From assembly GCA_024641725.1 (NCBI GenBank), contig JAHECM010000055.1:2980-8055 (forward strand): a stretch of 5,076 bases of DNA, in the 5' to 3' direction. This stretch comes from Limnohabitans sp. GTDB lineage: Bacteria; Pseudomonadota; Gammaproteobacteria; Burkholderiales; Burkholderiaceae_C. Position numbers and translations under genes: made by a program. The notes under the pieces were generated by a model. The model worked only from the letters and a program-made list of their open reading frames with translations, made no database searches and had not been told where the DNA came from. Positions within the stretch are counted from its first letter, which is position 1. Each line of letters begins with the position of its first letter. Positions 4,601-5,076 of this stretch are shown one piece after another.

Positions 4601-5076
4601 ATGAAATTTACCGATGAATTGCTGGCCGCTGCCGAGCAGGTGCTGATCTCCAAGGGCTTTGAAGCCGCGACGGTGGATGAAATTTGCACGCTGGCTGGCA
4701 GCTCGCGCCCGACTTTTTACAAACGGTTCAAGGACAAAAACGGACTGTTCACCGCTTACGTGCGGTCCAAGTCACGGCAAATGACCGAAACGCTGGGCAG
4801 CATGGCCGGAGAAATTCACGACAAAGACAGCTTCATTGAACTGACGAAGCGCTATCTGTCGTACATGTACCAAGACGACGTGTTGAACTTTCATTGCCTG
4901 GTGGCCGGAGAAGCACGGCACAACGCTGAGATCAGTCAGTTCTTTCGCGAACACCTGGTCATGAGGCATGTCCAGGTGCGGCAACGCGTCATCACCCAAC
5001 TGATCATTTCAGGGCTGGTCACGCCCACGCGCGACATCCCCAAGCTGGCCACACTTCTGGGGTCACTCATCACTGC
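4601..5076 (+). CDS. TetR/AcrR-family transcriptional regulator, 3'-truncated by window edge
   Basis: The frame is open from ATG 4601 to the window end, giving 158 residues of an expected 190-210. TetR-type regulators are cytosolic dimers that release DNA when a ligand enters the C-terminal domain. The N-terminal helix-turn-helix is classic: ATVDEICTLAGSSRPTFYKRF (23-43) followed by KDKNGLFTAYV (44-54). The ligand-domain stretch FHCLVAGEARHNAEISQFF (97-115) resembles the 'RLVIAEA.RFPEL...F' motif of AcrR/AefR-like members. The ribosome site is poor (a GAG at 4592-4594). The upstream frame is open back to a stop at 4568 but offers no ATG, GTG or TTG, so this start is best. The gene is divergent from the exported-protein cassette with a shared AT-rich control region, suggesting that it regulates that cassette and itself. 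The ligand is unknown. Confidence 0.92.
   Translation, partial: MKFTDELLAAAEQVLISKGFEAATVDEICTLAGSSRPTFYKRFKDKNGLFTAYVRSKSRQMTETLGSMAGEIHDKDSFIELTKRYLSYMYQDDVLNFHCLVAGEARHNAEISQFFREHLVMRHVQVRQRVITQLIISGLVTPTRDIPKLATLLGSLIT

Noticed and set aside
4772..4999. Minus-strand open frame inside the regulator gene
   Set aside because: It lies opposite a well-supported TetR-family gene, has no ribosome site and no recognisable motif.
1..5076. tRNA, rRNA, CRISPR array, insertion sequence or attachment site
   Set aside because: I found no tRNA-like cloverleaf, no regularly spaced repeats, no transposase motifs and no terminal inverted repeats by reading both strands.

Overview
The window looks like a chromosomal segment of a Gram-negative proteobacterium, most likely a betaproteobacterium of the Comamonadaceae type. 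This is inferred from the moderately GC-rich coding sequence and the flavour of the proteins; no marker gene fixes the taxon. It holds seven genes, two of them cut by the window edges, one AT-rich regulatory region and one convergent terminator-like hairpin.

Layout. Positions 1-639 (+) are the 3' three-quarters of a canonical enoyl-CoA hydratase of fatty-acid/CoA-thioester beta-oxidation. It converges on a long run of minus-strand genes, and a GC-rich perfect hairpin (657-680) sits between the two stop codons. The minus-strand run, in transcription order from right to left, falls into two parts. First (4429-3181) come three small uncharacterised exported proteins: a two-cysteine protein that may be a fimbrial-subunit-like beta-sandwich, a two-cysteine protein with a possible immunoglobulin-like chaperone fold, and a two-cysteine protein ending in an amphipathic helix. 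Then, after only 42 bases, comes a tight stress cassette (3138-683): a CPA2-type cation:proton antiporter without a regulatory domain, a Dps-like ferritin and a small MscS-type mechanosensitive channel. At the right end (4601 onward, +) a TetR/AcrR-type regulator is transcribed divergently and runs off the window.

How it may work together (inference). The 171-base AT-rich gap between the regulator and the exported-protein genes holds a perfect 7-1-7 palindrome (4475-4489) that overlaps a plausible -35 element of the minus-strand promoter. The simplest model is that the TetR-type protein controls the divergent exported cassette, and possibly, by read-through, the downstream ion/iron/osmotic stress genes.

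The most unusual points are the uncharacterised exported trio with its own regulator; an out-of-frame overlap of about 92 bases or more between two of those genes, where the downstream gene has no ATG start; and deviations at usually conserved functional positions in the three stress proteins (lysine at a Dps ferroxidase position, glutamate at the CPA2 ion-binding aspartate, Lys-Asp at the MscS pore-helix kink).
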